A stretch of DNA of 64,000 bases from Prado023 sp964638055 (GTDB lineage: Bacteria; Actinomycetota; Actinomycetes; S36-B12; CAIYMF01). Positions 1 to 8,858 of this stretch are shown in pieces. The stretch is from positions 1 to 64,000 of the forward strand of contig CAZWXF010000002.1 of assembly GCA_964638055.1 (NCBI GenBank). Reading direction: 5' to 3'. Below the pieces are notes generated by a model. The model searched no databases. It was not told the origin of the DNA and saw only the letters and a program-made list of their open reading frames with translations. Positions within the stretch are counted from its first letter, which is position 1. The number at the start of each line of letters is the position of its first letter. The translations under genes and the position numbers were made by a program.

Positions 1-642
1 GGCAGGTGGCTGACGAACGGGGACGGCGAGCCCGTGGGGTGGGGCGCGGCCGACTGCCTGTCGACCCCGGCGACGAAGACCGTCGTCACGAAGGCGAAGG
101 CCGGCAAGCCCGCCAAGCGCAAGCGCGTCGTGAACTCCCTGAACGGCTGCAGCAAAGGCTCGCTGAAGGGCAAGGTCCCGGTGACGTCCACGGGCCAGTG
201 GCTGAACCGCAAGAGCCCGATCAGCGGCGGCCGGCTCAAGGTCCAGATGTCGTGCCCGGTCGCGCCCAAGTACAACTCGGTGACGAAGAACTGGGCCGTG
301 CTGTGCATCCGCAACGACATCTTCACGCACCACAAGACGCTGCTGGTCAACGGCGCCATCTGGGGCACGGTGCAGAAGTACGTGATGTCCGGGTCGGCGA
401 ACTGGTCGTCGCCGGGCCTGCGAGCCTCCGATGAGGTGATCACGGAGATCTCCCAGGCAGGACGCCTCTACGACCAGTACCTGTCGAACTACGAGTACCT
501 CAAGAAGGTTGTCGCCAAGAACTCGAAGAAGAAGAAGAAGAAGAGCAAGAGCGCCGCGGTCTTCGCCCTCGACATCAACGGCGGCCGTCCGCTGGACGTG
601 CGTGGGATGACCGACGAACAGCTTGCCGGCCAGGCAGGCTAG
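1..642 (+). CDS. Phospholipase D-like domain protein, C-terminal part (5' end outside window)
   Basis: The reading frame is open at base 1, so the N-terminus lies upstream of the window. About 110 residues into the visible part is a PLD-type HKD-like motif, HHKTLLVNG followed by GSANWSS. In the canonical HxKx4D motif the last residue is Asp; here it is Asn. PLD-family proteins hydrolyse phosphodiesters such as phospholipids or nucleic acids, using two HKD motifs; the first would be off-window. The protein ends in a Lys-rich stretch (six consecutive K) and a short hydrophilic tail. Secretion is likely for this family but cannot be seen. It converges on cwlM, and a strong hairpin follows its stop. 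The family call is fairly safe; activity is uncertain because of the Asn. Confidence 0.7.
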   Translation, partial: GRWLTNGDGEPVGWGAADCLSTPATKTVVTKAKAGKPAKRKRVVNSLNGCSKGSLKGKVPVTSTGQWLNRKSPISGGRLKVQMSCPVAPKYNSVTKNWAVLCIRNDIFTHHKTLLVNGAIWGTVQKYVMSGSANWSSPGLRASDEVITEISQAGRLYDQYLSNYEYLKKVVAKNSKKKKKKSKSAAVFALDINGGRPLDVRGMTDEQLAGQAG

Positions 643-659
643 GCAGGCGCAGGGTCATG

Positions 660-705
660 GAACAGGGCCCCGGGTGTGGCGCAGGCGCCGACCCGGGGCC
701 TGTTC
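660..705 (+). terminator. Strong GC-rich hairpin after the PLD-like gene
   Basis: An inverted repeat of about 15 bp with a one-base bulge (arms 660-675 and 691-705, 15-base loop) lies 18 bases after the stop. It has no clear T tract, as is common in high-GC actinomycetes. It sits between convergent genes and could stop transcription from both sides. Confidence 0.7.
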
Positions 706-847
706 GCTGCACCGCTGGCTTGTGCGACCCGGCTGGCGGCCATTCGGGCCAGACTCCCGACCGCCCACACTCAGCGCAGTGCTGAGCACGGCCGCGGGCA
801 GGGACGGGAGTCCGAGGCGCTGGCTCAGCGCGAGGGGGAGCGCGGAC

Positions 848-1957
848 TCACTCTGCGACGGGAGGGGCGAAGAAGCCGATCAGCGCTGCCGTGATCGCCC
901 TGGCCAGGTCGTCCCGGCCAAGGGGGTCGGCCAGACGGGAGGCATCGTCGGGGTTGGTGAGGTAACCCAGATCCAGGTGCACGCAGGGCATCCGCGTGAG
1001 GCGCAGCAGGTCCCACGTCTTGGGATGCGCTCCGCAGGAGAGCACGCCGCAGCGGGCGTGGATCTGGTCGATGAGCAGCTCAGCCAGCGCGCGTCCGGCA
1101 ACGGATGAGCCGCGCCCGAGCAGCGTGCCGAAGTAGAAGGCGGCCACTCCGTTGGCAGCGGGGTTCGAGTGCGAGTCGCAGTGCAGCGACACGACAACAT
1201 CGGCTTCCACGTCGTTGGCGATGGTCGCCCGCGCCGACTCGTCGAACGAGGTGCGCCCTGGCTGCGCCGGCCCGATGACGAGCACGGTCGTGCCGAGCGC
1301 TGAGAGTCGTCCCTCGACCCGGGCTGCGACGTCCGAGGCGATCTCCTGCTCCGACAGGCTCGCCGTCGAATGGCTGCGGGCGACCAGGTCCGGACCGGCG
1401 TCGAGCAGGACCACCTTGTGGGTCACGCCGGTGCGCAGGACGTCGAATGCCTGCTCCTCCCGCAGGGCGGCCGACGCGCCTCCGATGATCGTGCGGTTGA
1501 GCCGTGAGAGGGCGCGGAACACCTCGGGCCCCGCGGTGCCGTCCGCGCTCAGACCGGTGTTGAGCTGGAACTCGCGGATGGCGTGGTCGGTCGCTCGTCC
1601 GAAGATCCCGTCGGCCCGGCCGGGGGAGAAGCCGAGCTCGGTGAGCCGCTCCTGGAGCTGGAGGACATCATCGCCCACCATCATGTGGCCGGGTCGGTAG
1701 GTGAGCACCCGGTCACCGAGGCGCCAGCGGGCCTCCTCGAGTCTGAGGAAGGTACGCGGACCAACGATCCCGTCCACGGCGATGCCCCGGTCCTGCTGGA
1801 ACTGGCGGACCGCTCGGTCGACGGCGTCGTCGAAGGTGTCCCCAGCGCCTTCGGGCAGCAGCCCGAGGCGGTGGAGCCGGGAGCGGATCTCGGCGATCGC
1901 AGGACCGCGATCACCCAGGCGATGCAGCGTCGCTGAGGAGCTGGTCTGGCTTCGCAC
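848..1957 (-). CDS. cwlM: CwlM-like peptidoglycan-binding pseudo-amidase, regulator of cell-wall precursor synthesis
   Basis: This 369-residue protein (GTG start) has two N-terminal PG_binding_1 repeats (about residues 10-75 and 90-155) and a C-terminal Amidase_3 fold. It follows trxB-trxA as in Mycobacterium, where CwlM is a cytoplasmic PknB substrate that regulates MurA and binds FhaA and MurJ. The amidase site looks degraded. The usual DxGHGG first zinc ligand reads DAGPD, so the His is lost. The Glu region (SEQEIASD) and second His (SLHCDSH) remain. The usual catalytic Glu before the 'GFLSN' segment is Asp (LDLGYLTN). No signal peptide is visible. The gene starts 6 bases after the trxA stop and is probably cotranscribed. 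A regulatory rather than catalytic role is inferred from these losses and from synteny. Confidence 0.88.
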   Translation of the reverse strand: MRSQTSSSATLHRLGDRGPAIAEIRSRLHRLGLLPEGAGDTFDDAVDRAVRQFQQDRGIAVDGIVGPRTFLRLEEARWRLGDRVLTYRPGHMMVGDDVLQLQERLTELGFSPGRADGIFGRATDHAIREFQLNTGLSADGTAGPEVFRALSRLNRTIIGGASAALREEQAFDVLRTGVTHKVVLLDAGPDLVARSHSTASLSEQEIASDVAARVEGRLSALGTTVLVIGPAQPGRTSFDESARATIANDVEADVVVSLHCDSHSNPAANGVAAFYFGTLLGRGSSVAGRALAELLIDQIHARCGVLSCGAHPKTWDLLRLTRMPCVHLDLGYLTNPDDASRLADPLGRDDLARAITAALIGFFAPPVAE

Positions 1958-1963
1958 CGCCGG

Positions 1964-2290
1964 TCAGATGAAGTCGGCGAGATCGCGCAGCAGGGCTGCC
2001 TTGGGTTTGGCTCCGACGATCTGCTTGACGACGTGCCCGTCCTTGAACACGTTCAGGGTGGGGATCGAGATGATCCCGTAGTCCGAGGCTGCCTTGGGGT
2101 TCTCGTCGACGTTCAGCTTCACGATGGTCAGCTTGTCACCGTGGAGTGCCGAGATCTCCTCGAGGATCGGGGCGACCAGCCGGCACGGTCCGCACCAGGC
2201 CGCCCAGTAGTCCACGAGGACCGGCTTGTCCGCGGCCAGGACATCCTGGGCGAAGCTGGCATCCGTGATTGTCTTGAGGCTCATCAGCAC
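1964..2290 (-). CDS. trxA: Thioredoxin
   Basis: This 108-residue cytosolic thioredoxin has the canonical active site WCGPCR near residue 33 and the cis-Pro segment SIPTLNVF. It reduces protein disulfides and is itself reduced by the thioredoxin reductase encoded 24 bases upstream. Length and motif match the classic TrxA/TrxC family. It is the middle gene of trxB-trxA-cwlM and should be induced by disulfide stress from the SigR-type promoter ahead of trxB. Confidence 0.97.
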   Translation of the reverse strand: MLMSLKTITDASFAQDVLAADKPVLVDYWAAWCGPCRLVAPILEEISALHGDKLTIVKLNVDENPKAASDYGIISIPTLNVFKDGHVVKQIVGAKPKAALLRDLADFI

Positions 2291-2314
2291 TCCTTGGTGT
2301 GGCGTGGGCTCGGG

Positions 2315-3283
2315 TCAGGCGGTGGCGACGAGCTCGTGCATGCGTTCGGTGAGGAACCTCTGGGCGTCCAGCGCGGCAGCACATCCGGAGCCGGCGGCGG
2401 TGATGGCCTGGCGGTAGATGTGGTCGACCAGATCGCCTGCCGCGAAGACACCCGGGATCGGGCCGTCCGGTCCGACGGCCTGGGTGGTGCCGGGCATGAC
2501 CAGCACGTACCCCTCGGGGTCGAGGCTGACCTGGCCGCGGATCAGCTCGGACCGGGGATCGTGGCCGATCGCCACGAACAGGCCGGTGATGGCCAGGTGT
2601 CGGGTCTCGCCCGAGGAGGCATCCGCGAGGGTGACTCCCGAGACCCTCTGATCGCCGTGGATGGCAACGACCCGGCTGTCCCACTCGAAACGGATCTTCG
2701 GGTTGGCCAGCGCTCGCTGCGCCATGATCGGGCTGGCGCGCAGGGCGTCGCGCCGATGGATGACCGTCACGGAGCTGGCGAACTTGGTCAGGAAGGTCGC
2801 CTCTTCGACGGCGGAGTCCCCTCCCCCCACGACCGCGATGTCCTGGCCCCGGAAGAAGAACCCGTCACAGGTGGCACACCAGGAGACGCCGTGGCCGCTG
2901 AGACGCTTCTCGTCGGACAGGCCGAGCTCGCGGTAGCCCGATCCCATGGCCAGGATCAGCGAGTGAGCCAGATGGGTCCGACCCTCGCCGTCCACGACCG
3001 ACTTGATCGGTCCGGTGGCGTCGATGGCTGTCACGTCGTCGGTGACCAGCTCGGCTCCGAACCTCTCAGCCTGTCCCCGCATGTTGGCCATCAGGTCCGG
3101 TCCCATGATCCCCTGCGGGAAGCCAGGGAAGTTCTCGACCTCGGTCGTGTTCATCAGGGCGCCCCCGGATGTCACAGAGCCCTCGAAGACCAAGGGCTCG
3201 AGCGCCGCGCGCCCGGCGTAGATCGCGGACGTGTACCCGGCGGGGCCGGATCCGACGACGATCACGTTGCGAACCTCGGCCAC
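2315..3283 (-). CDS. trxB: Thioredoxin reductase (NADPH, FAD)
   Basis: This 322-residue low-molecular-weight thioredoxin reductase has an N-terminal FAD-binding GSGPAGYTSAIYAGRA, the redox-active CATCDG motif near residue 140, and the NADPH-binding GGGDSAVEEA just after it. It transfers electrons from NADPH to thioredoxin. The GTG start is preceded by AGGAGAGG. It is first in the trxB-trxA-cwlM operon. In mycobacteria rsmA and sigM lie next to trxB; both are missing here. Confidence 0.97.
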   Translation of the reverse strand: MAEVRNVIVVGSGPAGYTSAIYAGRAALEPLVFEGSVTSGGALMNTTEVENFPGFPQGIMGPDLMANMRGQAERFGAELVTDDVTAIDATGPIKSVVDGEGRTHLAHSLILAMGSGYRELGLSDEKRLSGHGVSWCATCDGFFFRGQDIAVVGGGDSAVEEATFLTKFASSVTVIHRRDALRASPIMAQRALANPKIRFEWDSRVVAIHGDQRVSGVTLADASSGETRHLAITGLFVAIGHDPRSELIRGQVSLDPEGYVLVMPGTTQAVGPDGPIPGVFAAGDLVDHIYRQAITAAGSGCAAALDAQRFLTERMHELVATA

Positions 3284-3322
3284 GTCCCTACCTCTCCTGC
3301 GACGGCATCGTGCATGTGGACC

Positions 3323-3349
3323 AACATCGTAGGCACGTGCCGGATTCCC
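3323..3349 (-). promoter_or_regulatory. SigR/SigH-type (disulfide-stress) promoter for trxB
   Basis: Read on the minus strand, GGGAAT (plus 3344-3349) is followed by an 18-base spacer and GTT (plus 3323-3325). This matches the known consensus of actinobacterial SigR/SigH promoters, GGAAT-N18/19-GTT. It lies about 40 bases upstream of the trxB start. An overlapping TACGAT could also be a housekeeping -10. Confidence 0.8.
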
Positions 3350-3382
3350 GGCGTGCCCACCACCCTGCGCCCGGGGCTCGGC

Positions 3383-4822
3383 TCAGCCGGTGACCGCAAC
3401 CTCGCGGATGCCGCCGCGCCATCCACCCTCGACGGTGGGCAGGCTGGTCAGCCAGACCAGCACGTACCGCGCGGGGCGGGGGGCGGCCGCAGCCACCTCG
3501 ACCTTCTCCCCTGCCGAGGTCGCCTGCCCGAGCAGTGCGTACTGTCGAGGGTCGGACGTCGCCTGGTCGCTGGTCAGGACCTGCAGGTCCGTCCCGGTCC
3601 CGACCAGAGCGAGCTGGACGTGCCCCACGGGCTGGGGCGCGCCGAGGTCCACGAGTAGGCCGACACCGGACTTGCCGTCCATCTTGTCGTCGTAGTAGGT
3701 CACGGTCCGCCACGCCGTGTTCATGTCGCCGTCGTGGGCCAGCGGCACCCAGCTGGGGTTCTCGGTCTGGTTTCCGAGGGGATCGAAGTCGCCCGCGCCC
3801 GCGATGGGGTAGGGCGTGAGGGCCACGGGCGACGGGGTCGGACTCGGTGTCGGGGCCGCCGGGGTTGTGGTTGAGGTCTGGGCCGCAGAGCCGCCGGCGT
3901 CGATGACCGTCGGGGTCGGAGCCACGACGCGGGACACCAGCCATCCCAGACCCAGCAGGACGAGCAGGATGCCCAGGGCGGCGATGAACCTGGGCAGGAG
4001 CGCCTCGGCATCGTTGTTGGCAGGACGCGGACCTCGTGCCAGATCGGTCAGGCACTCCGCCAGCGCCGATGCGGCCTGGCCCGCGGATGTCAGCCGGGGG
4101 CGCCCGCGCGGCGCCACGATGGTGCAGACCGTGCGGGCACACACGTCGTCAAGGGCCTCGGGGATGTCCGCGAGCAGCCGTGACGGGGGCGGGACGTGGC
4201 CGGCGACCTGGGGGGCGGGCACCATCCCGGGGATGTCGTCCGGCCAGCGCGTCGTCAGGCAGGCGAACAGGATCGACCCGATCCCGTGCAGGTCGGCACG
4301 CACAGGGTCGGAGCCGGCGATCGGCTCGAGCCCGGCGAGGACCGCGTCGATCCCGAGCCCCGTGATCCTGACCTCCCCATCCGGGCCGATGATCACATTG
4401 TCGGGTCGCAGGCGGCCGTGGGCGATGCCGCGGGCATGGGCGATCTCGATCCCGCGCGCGACCTCATAGGCGATACGGGCGGCCTCGGCGGCGGGCAGGG
4501 GCTCCTGCAGATGGTGGGCCAGGACCTCGCCGGGCGCCCATTCGGTGATCACGACGATCTCATCGCTGGTGGCGAAGACGTCCAGGATGCCGACGAGCCG
4601 CCTGTCCTCGACCGTCGCCGCGGTGCGGGTCGCCGCCTTGAGATCCTCGAAGAGGTCGTCGTCGCGTGGGATGACCGAGCATGTGACCTCACGGCGCAGC
4701 GCGGAGTCGACCGCCCGCCACACCTGGGCCCCGTCGCGGCTGTCCACGAGGTCGACGAGGGTGAACCGCCCGATGCGGCGATTCCTCTCGACCGTGCTCG
4801 CCTGGTCGCTCACGGCGCCCAT
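3383..4822 (-). CDS. Membrane pseudokinase with extracytoplasmic discoidin-like domain (counterpart of the MviN/MurJ C-terminal region of mycobacteria)
   Basis: The protein is about 479 residues. Its N-terminal kinase fold (about residues 12-260) lacks catalytic residues: the VAIK Lys is absent, HRDLKPxN reads HGRLRPDN, and DFG reads GLG. A membrane helix (AALGILLVLLGLGWLV) follows, then a Thr/Pro-rich linker and a C-terminal galactose-binding/discoidin-like domain. In Mycobacterium the same pseudokinase-TM-ligand domain is fused to MurJ; phosphorylated by PknB, it recruits FhaA. Here it is a separate gene 120 bases after murJ. The chosen ATG at 4822 places the kinase fold near the N-terminus; an upstream start at 4897 is possible, as is a GTG at 4813. 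A role in regulating lipid II flipping is inferred. Confidence 0.78.
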   Translation of the reverse strand: MGAVSDQASTVERNRRIGRFTLVDLVDSRDGAQVWRAVDSALRREVTCSVIPRDDDLFEDLKAATRTAATVEDRRLVGILDVFATSDEIVVITEWAPGEVLAHHLQEPLPAAEAARIAYEVARGIEIAHARGIAHGRLRPDNVIIGPDGEVRITGLGIDAVLAGLEPIAGSDPVRADLHGIGSILFACLTTRWPDDIPGMVPAPQVAGHVPPPSRLLADIPEALDDVCARTVCTIVAPRGRPRLTSAGQAASALAECLTDLARGPRPANNDAEALLPRFIAALGILLVLLGLGWLVSRVVAPTPTVIDAGGSAAQTSTTTPAAPTPSPTPSPVALTPYPIAGAGDFDPLGNQTENPSWVPLAHDGDMNTAWRTVTYYDDKMDGKSGVGLLVDLGAPQPVGHVQLALVGTGTDLQVLTSDQATSDPRQYALLGQATSAGEKVEVAAAAPRPARYVLVWLTSLPTVEGGWRGGIREVAVTG

Positions 4823-4942
4823 GCTAGGCCAAGAGGCTCGCGGTGAGGCCTGCGCCGCGCGATCCTGCCCTGCGCCTCTCGAGCCGCCCTGCCGCACGGG
4901 TGTCCCTGGGACGCCAGTCCCGCTGTCGCGCGCTGTCCCAGG

Positions 4943-6664
4943 TCAGCGTCCCACCTTCCGGCGAATGAGGGAGATGACGTCCCAGACCTCATCGATCCGC
5001 AGTACCCGGGCGACGATGACGTAGGTCACCAGACCGACGACCCCGCCGAGTCCGAGGGTCAGCAGCTGGTTCCACCGCGAGTCCCACACGCTGCCCAGGA
5101 CGTGGTCCATGACGAGGTAGACGCCCACGGTCACCAGCCCCACGACGAATCCGGCTGCCAGCATCCGGGCGATCGCCAGCCACGTCCTGCGTGTCTGCAT
5201 CTCGGGGATCCGGCGTCCCAGGACGGGCCACGCGACGACCATCATCGCCCAGTAGGTCAGCCCCAGGGCAAGGCCGATGGCCGGAACCTTGTACTGCGTC
5301 GGGACGAGCACGAAGAGCCCGATCGACAGGAACACGTTGATGGAGTTGAGCACCAGCGACAGCAGGAAGGGGGTCTTGGTGTCCTCCATCGCGTACCAGC
5401 CCCGCAGCAGGATGAAGTAGATCGAGAAGGGCACGAGGCCCAGCAGCATCCCGATGACGGTCAGGCCGATCTGGAACGCCGAGTCCATCCCGGCCGCGCC
5501 GTATCCGAAGAGCAGCCCGGCCAGCAGCGGGGCCAGTGGGATGAGGACGGCGGTGATCGGCACGACGAGTGCGGTGACCGTGCGGATGGTCTCGGCCAGC
5601 GTGCGCCCCATCGCGGCGAACTGGCGGGCGTGGGCCACCGCGCTCAGGCCGGGCAGGAGCGCGGTCACCAGGGAGACGGTCACGATCGAGTGGGGCAGGA
5701 AGAAGATGAGATAGGCCTTCTGGTACGTCGTGATGCCGGCGGCCGGCAGGCCCTCCTGCTGGGCCATCACGTTGGCGGTCGTCGCCAGGCGGCTGTGCAC
5801 GATGAAGGAGACCTGGTTGGCGGCCAGCAGTCCCAGCGTCCAGAGGGCCAGGGATCCCGTACGCCCCAAGCCCCAGCCGCGCCAGTCGAAGCGCGGCCGG
5901 AACCGGTAGCCCGACGACCTCAGGGACGGGATCAGGATCAGCGCCTGGGCGGCCACGGCGATCGTCGATCCGACGCCGAGCCACGCGGTCTGCTCGGGGG
6001 TCAGCGTCCCGCCCGCGGTGGCCGCCGGGCCGGCCACGGCCAGGAAGGACGTGAACACCGCGATCGAGACGACGTTGTTGGCGATCGGGGCGAACATCGG
6101 CGGACCGAACCGGCCTCGGGCGTTGAGGACCTGGGACAGCAGGGTGAACAGCCCATAGAAGAACACCTGGGGCAGGCAGTAGCGCGCGAAGGTGACAGCC
6201 AGGGAGAACTGCTCCTCGGTGTACTGGGGCGAGGCGTAGATCGACGTGAGCCAGGGGGCCACCATGATCGACAGGACCGTCAGGACGACAAGGACGACGC
6301 AGGTCAAGGTGATCAGACGGTCGGCGAAACCGTCGCCGCCGTCGGAGTCCATCCGAGCCCGTCGCACCAGCTGGGGCACGAAGATGGCGTTCATCGCCCC
6401 GCCCACGGTCAGCACGTAGACCGCGTTCGGGATCGAGTTGCCGACCGTGAAGATGTCCGCGACGATGCCCAGTCCCAGGGCTGCCGTCATGGAGATGTCA
6501 CGCAGCAGGCCGGTCGCCCTGCTGATGAGCGTGCCCACGGCCATCAGGGCGCCTCGGCCGAGGAGCTCTGACTGCTCGGGGCTGGCGGGCACGAACTCCT
6601 GCGCGGGCTGGTCGAGGGTGGTGTCCGGCTCCTCGTCGCCGGGTTGGGCAGGAAGTTCAGTCAT
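4943..6664 (-). CDS. murJ: Lipid II flippase MurJ (MviN)
   Basis: This 573-residue MATE-like MOP-superfamily membrane protein has about 14 hydrophobic segments and a short hydrophilic N-terminus. It flips lipid II across the cytoplasmic membrane for peptidoglycan polymerisation. The start at 6664 is set by AAGGAG 6 bases upstream and by overlap with the stop of the DUF6049 gene (translational coupling). An upstream in-frame Met at 6727 would overlap that gene further and lacks this signal. The order NUDIX-DUF6049-murJ-pseudokinase matches Rv3908-Rv3910 of M. tuberculosis, except that the pseudokinase is split off. Confidence 0.94.
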   Translation of the reverse strand: MTELPAQPGDEEPDTTLDQPAQEFVPASPEQSELLGRGALMAVGTLISRATGLLRDISMTAALGLGIVADIFTVGNSIPNAVYVLTVGGAMNAIFVPQLVRRARMDSDGGDGFADRLITLTCVVLVVLTVLSIMVAPWLTSIYASPQYTEEQFSLAVTFARYCLPQVFFYGLFTLLSQVLNARGRFGPPMFAPIANNVVSIAVFTSFLAVAGPAATAGGTLTPEQTAWLGVGSTIAVAAQALILIPSLRSSGYRFRPRFDWRGWGLGRTGSLALWTLGLLAANQVSFIVHSRLATTANVMAQQEGLPAAGITTYQKAYLIFFLPHSIVTVSLVTALLPGLSAVAHARQFAAMGRTLAETIRTVTALVVPITAVLIPLAPLLAGLLFGYGAAGMDSAFQIGLTVIGMLLGLVPFSIYFILLRGWYAMEDTKTPFLLSLVLNSINVFLSIGLFVLVPTQYKVPAIGLALGLTYWAMMVVAWPVLGRRIPEMQTRRTWLAIARMLAAGFVVGLVTVGVYLVMDHVLGSVWDSRWNQLLTLGLGGVVGLVTYVIVARVLRIDEVWDVISLIRRKVGR

Positions 6665-8858
6665 GGGACTCCTTCGTGCGGTTCCCGGAGCCCTTGCCGC
6701 CCGTACGCCGGGCTCGCCGTACCGCATGGACGACGACGGCGATGACGAGGAACGCCAGGGACGCGCGGACCAGGACGCGGGCCGCTCCTGCGTACGCCGC
6801 TGACTCCACGACCAGGACGGCGGGCTTGCCGAACGGCTCCCCGGCTGCGTCGACGATCGTGATGTCCACCTGGATCGGACCCCCGGAGGCCACCTGCGCG
6901 GTCACCTCGAGGGACGTGCGTCGACCGGCGTCGATCCGCACCGGTGGCAGGGGATCGGCGAGGAACAGCTGGGCGGGGGTGGACGTCAGGGTCAGGCCCA
7001 CGGTCACGGGCAGCGGCCCGGCGTTCTCGATCGTGACCGGGATCGTCCCGGAGGTGCCCGAGACCGTCACCGAGCCGCTGGAGATCACCTTGATCGAGCG
7101 CAGGAAGTCGTCCACCTGAGCGTCGATGGCCTCGATCAGCTGCCCCGCCACCTGCGTGTTGGTGCGGAAGTACCCGCCCATCGCCCGCGTCGGGGCGCGT
7201 GAGGCATCCGCCGGCATGTCGTCCGGATCGGACAGGACTCGGCTGTACTCGCCGAGCCCCTCGAACTGGCTGTGCACGCTCGCCACGTATGACGTGCTCA
7301 GCTCGTCGGCCCGCAGGGCGTCGGTGTAGGTGGCGAGCGACCGGGCGACCGTGCTCGGCTCGCGCGCCAGGGCTGCCGAGACGGGCGTAGGGACCACCCA
7401 CGGCGGGTCGGAGAGGGCGCCCAGGACCATGTGCGCGGCGGCGGCGGAGGGCGTCCACGCCTCCGGCGGGCTGACCACCAGGAGGCGCTGGGTGGCCGGC
7501 AGCTCGCTGACCGTCACGAGGGTCTCGGCCAGGAGCCGCTGCCGGGCGCGGGTCAGGTCTGCCGGCGACTGCATGGGCATCGCCAGGGTGTCGCTCACCG
7601 GGGAGTCGGCCAGCAGTGCGGGCAGCGAGGCTCCGGCCGCCGGGATCGCGACGTTGCCGCTGGGGGTGAAGGTCGTGGGAGGTGCCGTCGGATAGGCGCG
7701 ATCCCACAGCACCACACCCGCCACCCCAGCCTCGGCCAGCGCATCCAGCGTCGGCTGGTCCAGGAACCCGCCAGGAGCCAGGACGACCTCGTTCGCGGCG
7801 TCCAGCTGCAGCACGGACGAGACGGTCCGGCGGGCTTCGGGCCGCTGGGCCAGGATCGTGGAGAGGACCTTGCCACGCCGCGCGGCCGCCACATCCGGGT
7901 TCCCGTAGATGCTGATGGTGGCCTGCGAGCCGCTTCGCGACACGATGCTGTCGAGGCTTCTCAGCCAGGTCTCTGCTTCCGCGGAGCGGGTGCCGGCAGT
8001 GGTCGTGTCCCCGACGCGGACCTCGTAGCCGGCGGACATGTCCGCGGCTGCCTCGACGAGCTCTGGGTCGATGAGCAGGGTCGCCACATCTGCGGGGTGC
8101 TCGGCGGACGCGGCGACGAGGTTGTCCAGTCGGCCGGCCTTGGACATGTCCACGGCCAGATCGTCGCTGAGCAGGACACCGGATGCGTCACGCTCGGGGC
8201 GCCCCGTCAGGGGCCAGAGGGTCGTCAGCAGCAGCGGCTGGGCTGGATGGTCCTCGGGCCACCAGGGCAGCAGGGTGCGGTCGAGGTCCTGGGCGACCAC
8301 GCCGGAGCCGGTGCTTGCGCGTGCCTCGACGCCCAGCACGTAGGCGCCGGACGGTCCCAGACCCAGGTCGTCGACGGCGACCTTGAGCGTGAAGGAGGCG
8401 GACTCGCCGGGCGCCAGCTCCGTCGAGATGCTCTGCGTGACGCCTGCCAGCGGATTGCCGTACCGAGTACTCGTCCCGCTGACGAGCACCGCCGCGATCT
8501 CCGATCGGTTGGGCAGGGGCGTGCTGGACAGGCGCAGCATCACCGAGACGTCGCGGGCGGCGACAGCGGAGACGTTGCCGACGGTCCCGCGCAACGTCAC
8601 GTCGTCGTCGAGCTCGGGGACGTCCGGGCTCACGTCGACGATCTCGACCCGCAGGTTCCCGGCACCGATGGCCGGGCGGTCAGCCGACTTCGTCCTCGGC
8701 TTGCCCTGACCGACGGCGGGGCGGTTCCCCGGAGCAGCCCCCGGCTGGGCCGCGGCAAGGCCTGTTCCCGGCCCTGCGGTGGCCGGAGGGAGAGTGAGGA
8801 CGAGGGGGGCCACGAGGGTCGCGATGCTCGCGAGGAGCAGACGGGCGGGCCGGCTCAC
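6657..8858 (-). CDS. DUF6049-family secreted/membrane-anchored protein (Rv3909-like)
   Basis: This protein of about 733 residues has an N-terminal signal segment (RLLLASIATLVAPLVLTL) and a large extracytoplasmic region. One C-terminal membrane helix (VLVRASLAFLVIAVVVHAV) is followed by a basic tail. The extracellular part starts with an Ig-like module; its later portion (STPAQLFLADPL...) also looks beta-rich. The family has no established function but is conserved between a NUDIX gene and murJ in actinobacteria, which suggests an envelope role. The GTG start overlaps the NUDIX stop (GTGA). A longer start at 8951 would overlap that gene by about 95 bases and is less likely. Confidence 0.82.
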   Translation of the reverse strand: MSRPARLLLASIATLVAPLVLTLPPATAGPGTGLAAAQPGAAPGNRPAVGQGKPRTKSADRPAIGAGNLRVEIVDVSPDVPELDDDVTLRGTVGNVSAVAARDVSVMLRLSSTPLPNRSEIAAVLVSGTSTRYGNPLAGVTQSISTELAPGESASFTLKVAVDDLGLGPSGAYVLGVEARASTGSGVVAQDLDRTLLPWWPEDHPAQPLLLTTLWPLTGRPERDASGVLLSDDLAVDMSKAGRLDNLVAASAEHPADVATLLIDPELVEAAADMSAGYEVRVGDTTTAGTRSAEAETWLRSLDSIVSRSGSQATISIYGNPDVAAARRGKVLSTILAQRPEARRTVSSVLQLDAANEVVLAPGGFLDQPTLDALAEAGVAGVVLWDRAYPTAPPTTFTPSGNVAIPAAGASLPALLADSPVSDTLAMPMQSPADLTRARQRLLAETLVTVSELPATQRLLVVSPPEAWTPSAAAAHMVLGALSDPPWVVPTPVSAALAREPSTVARSLATYTDALRADELSTSYVASVHSQFEGLGEYSRVLSDPDDMPADASRAPTRAMGGYFRTNTQVAGQLIEAIDAQVDDFLRSIKVISSGSVTVSGTSGTIPVTIENAGPLPVTVGLTLTSTPAQLFLADPLPPVRIDAGRRTSLEVTAQVASGGPIQVDITIVDAAGEPFGKPAVLVVESAAYAGAARVLVRASLAFLVIAVVVHAVRRARRTGGKGSGNRTKESHD

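Noticed and set aside
5102..6571. Plus-strand 489-codon frame antisense to murJ
   Set aside because: Composition is Gly/His/Gln/Arg/Asp-rich, typical of antisense to membrane-protein codons.
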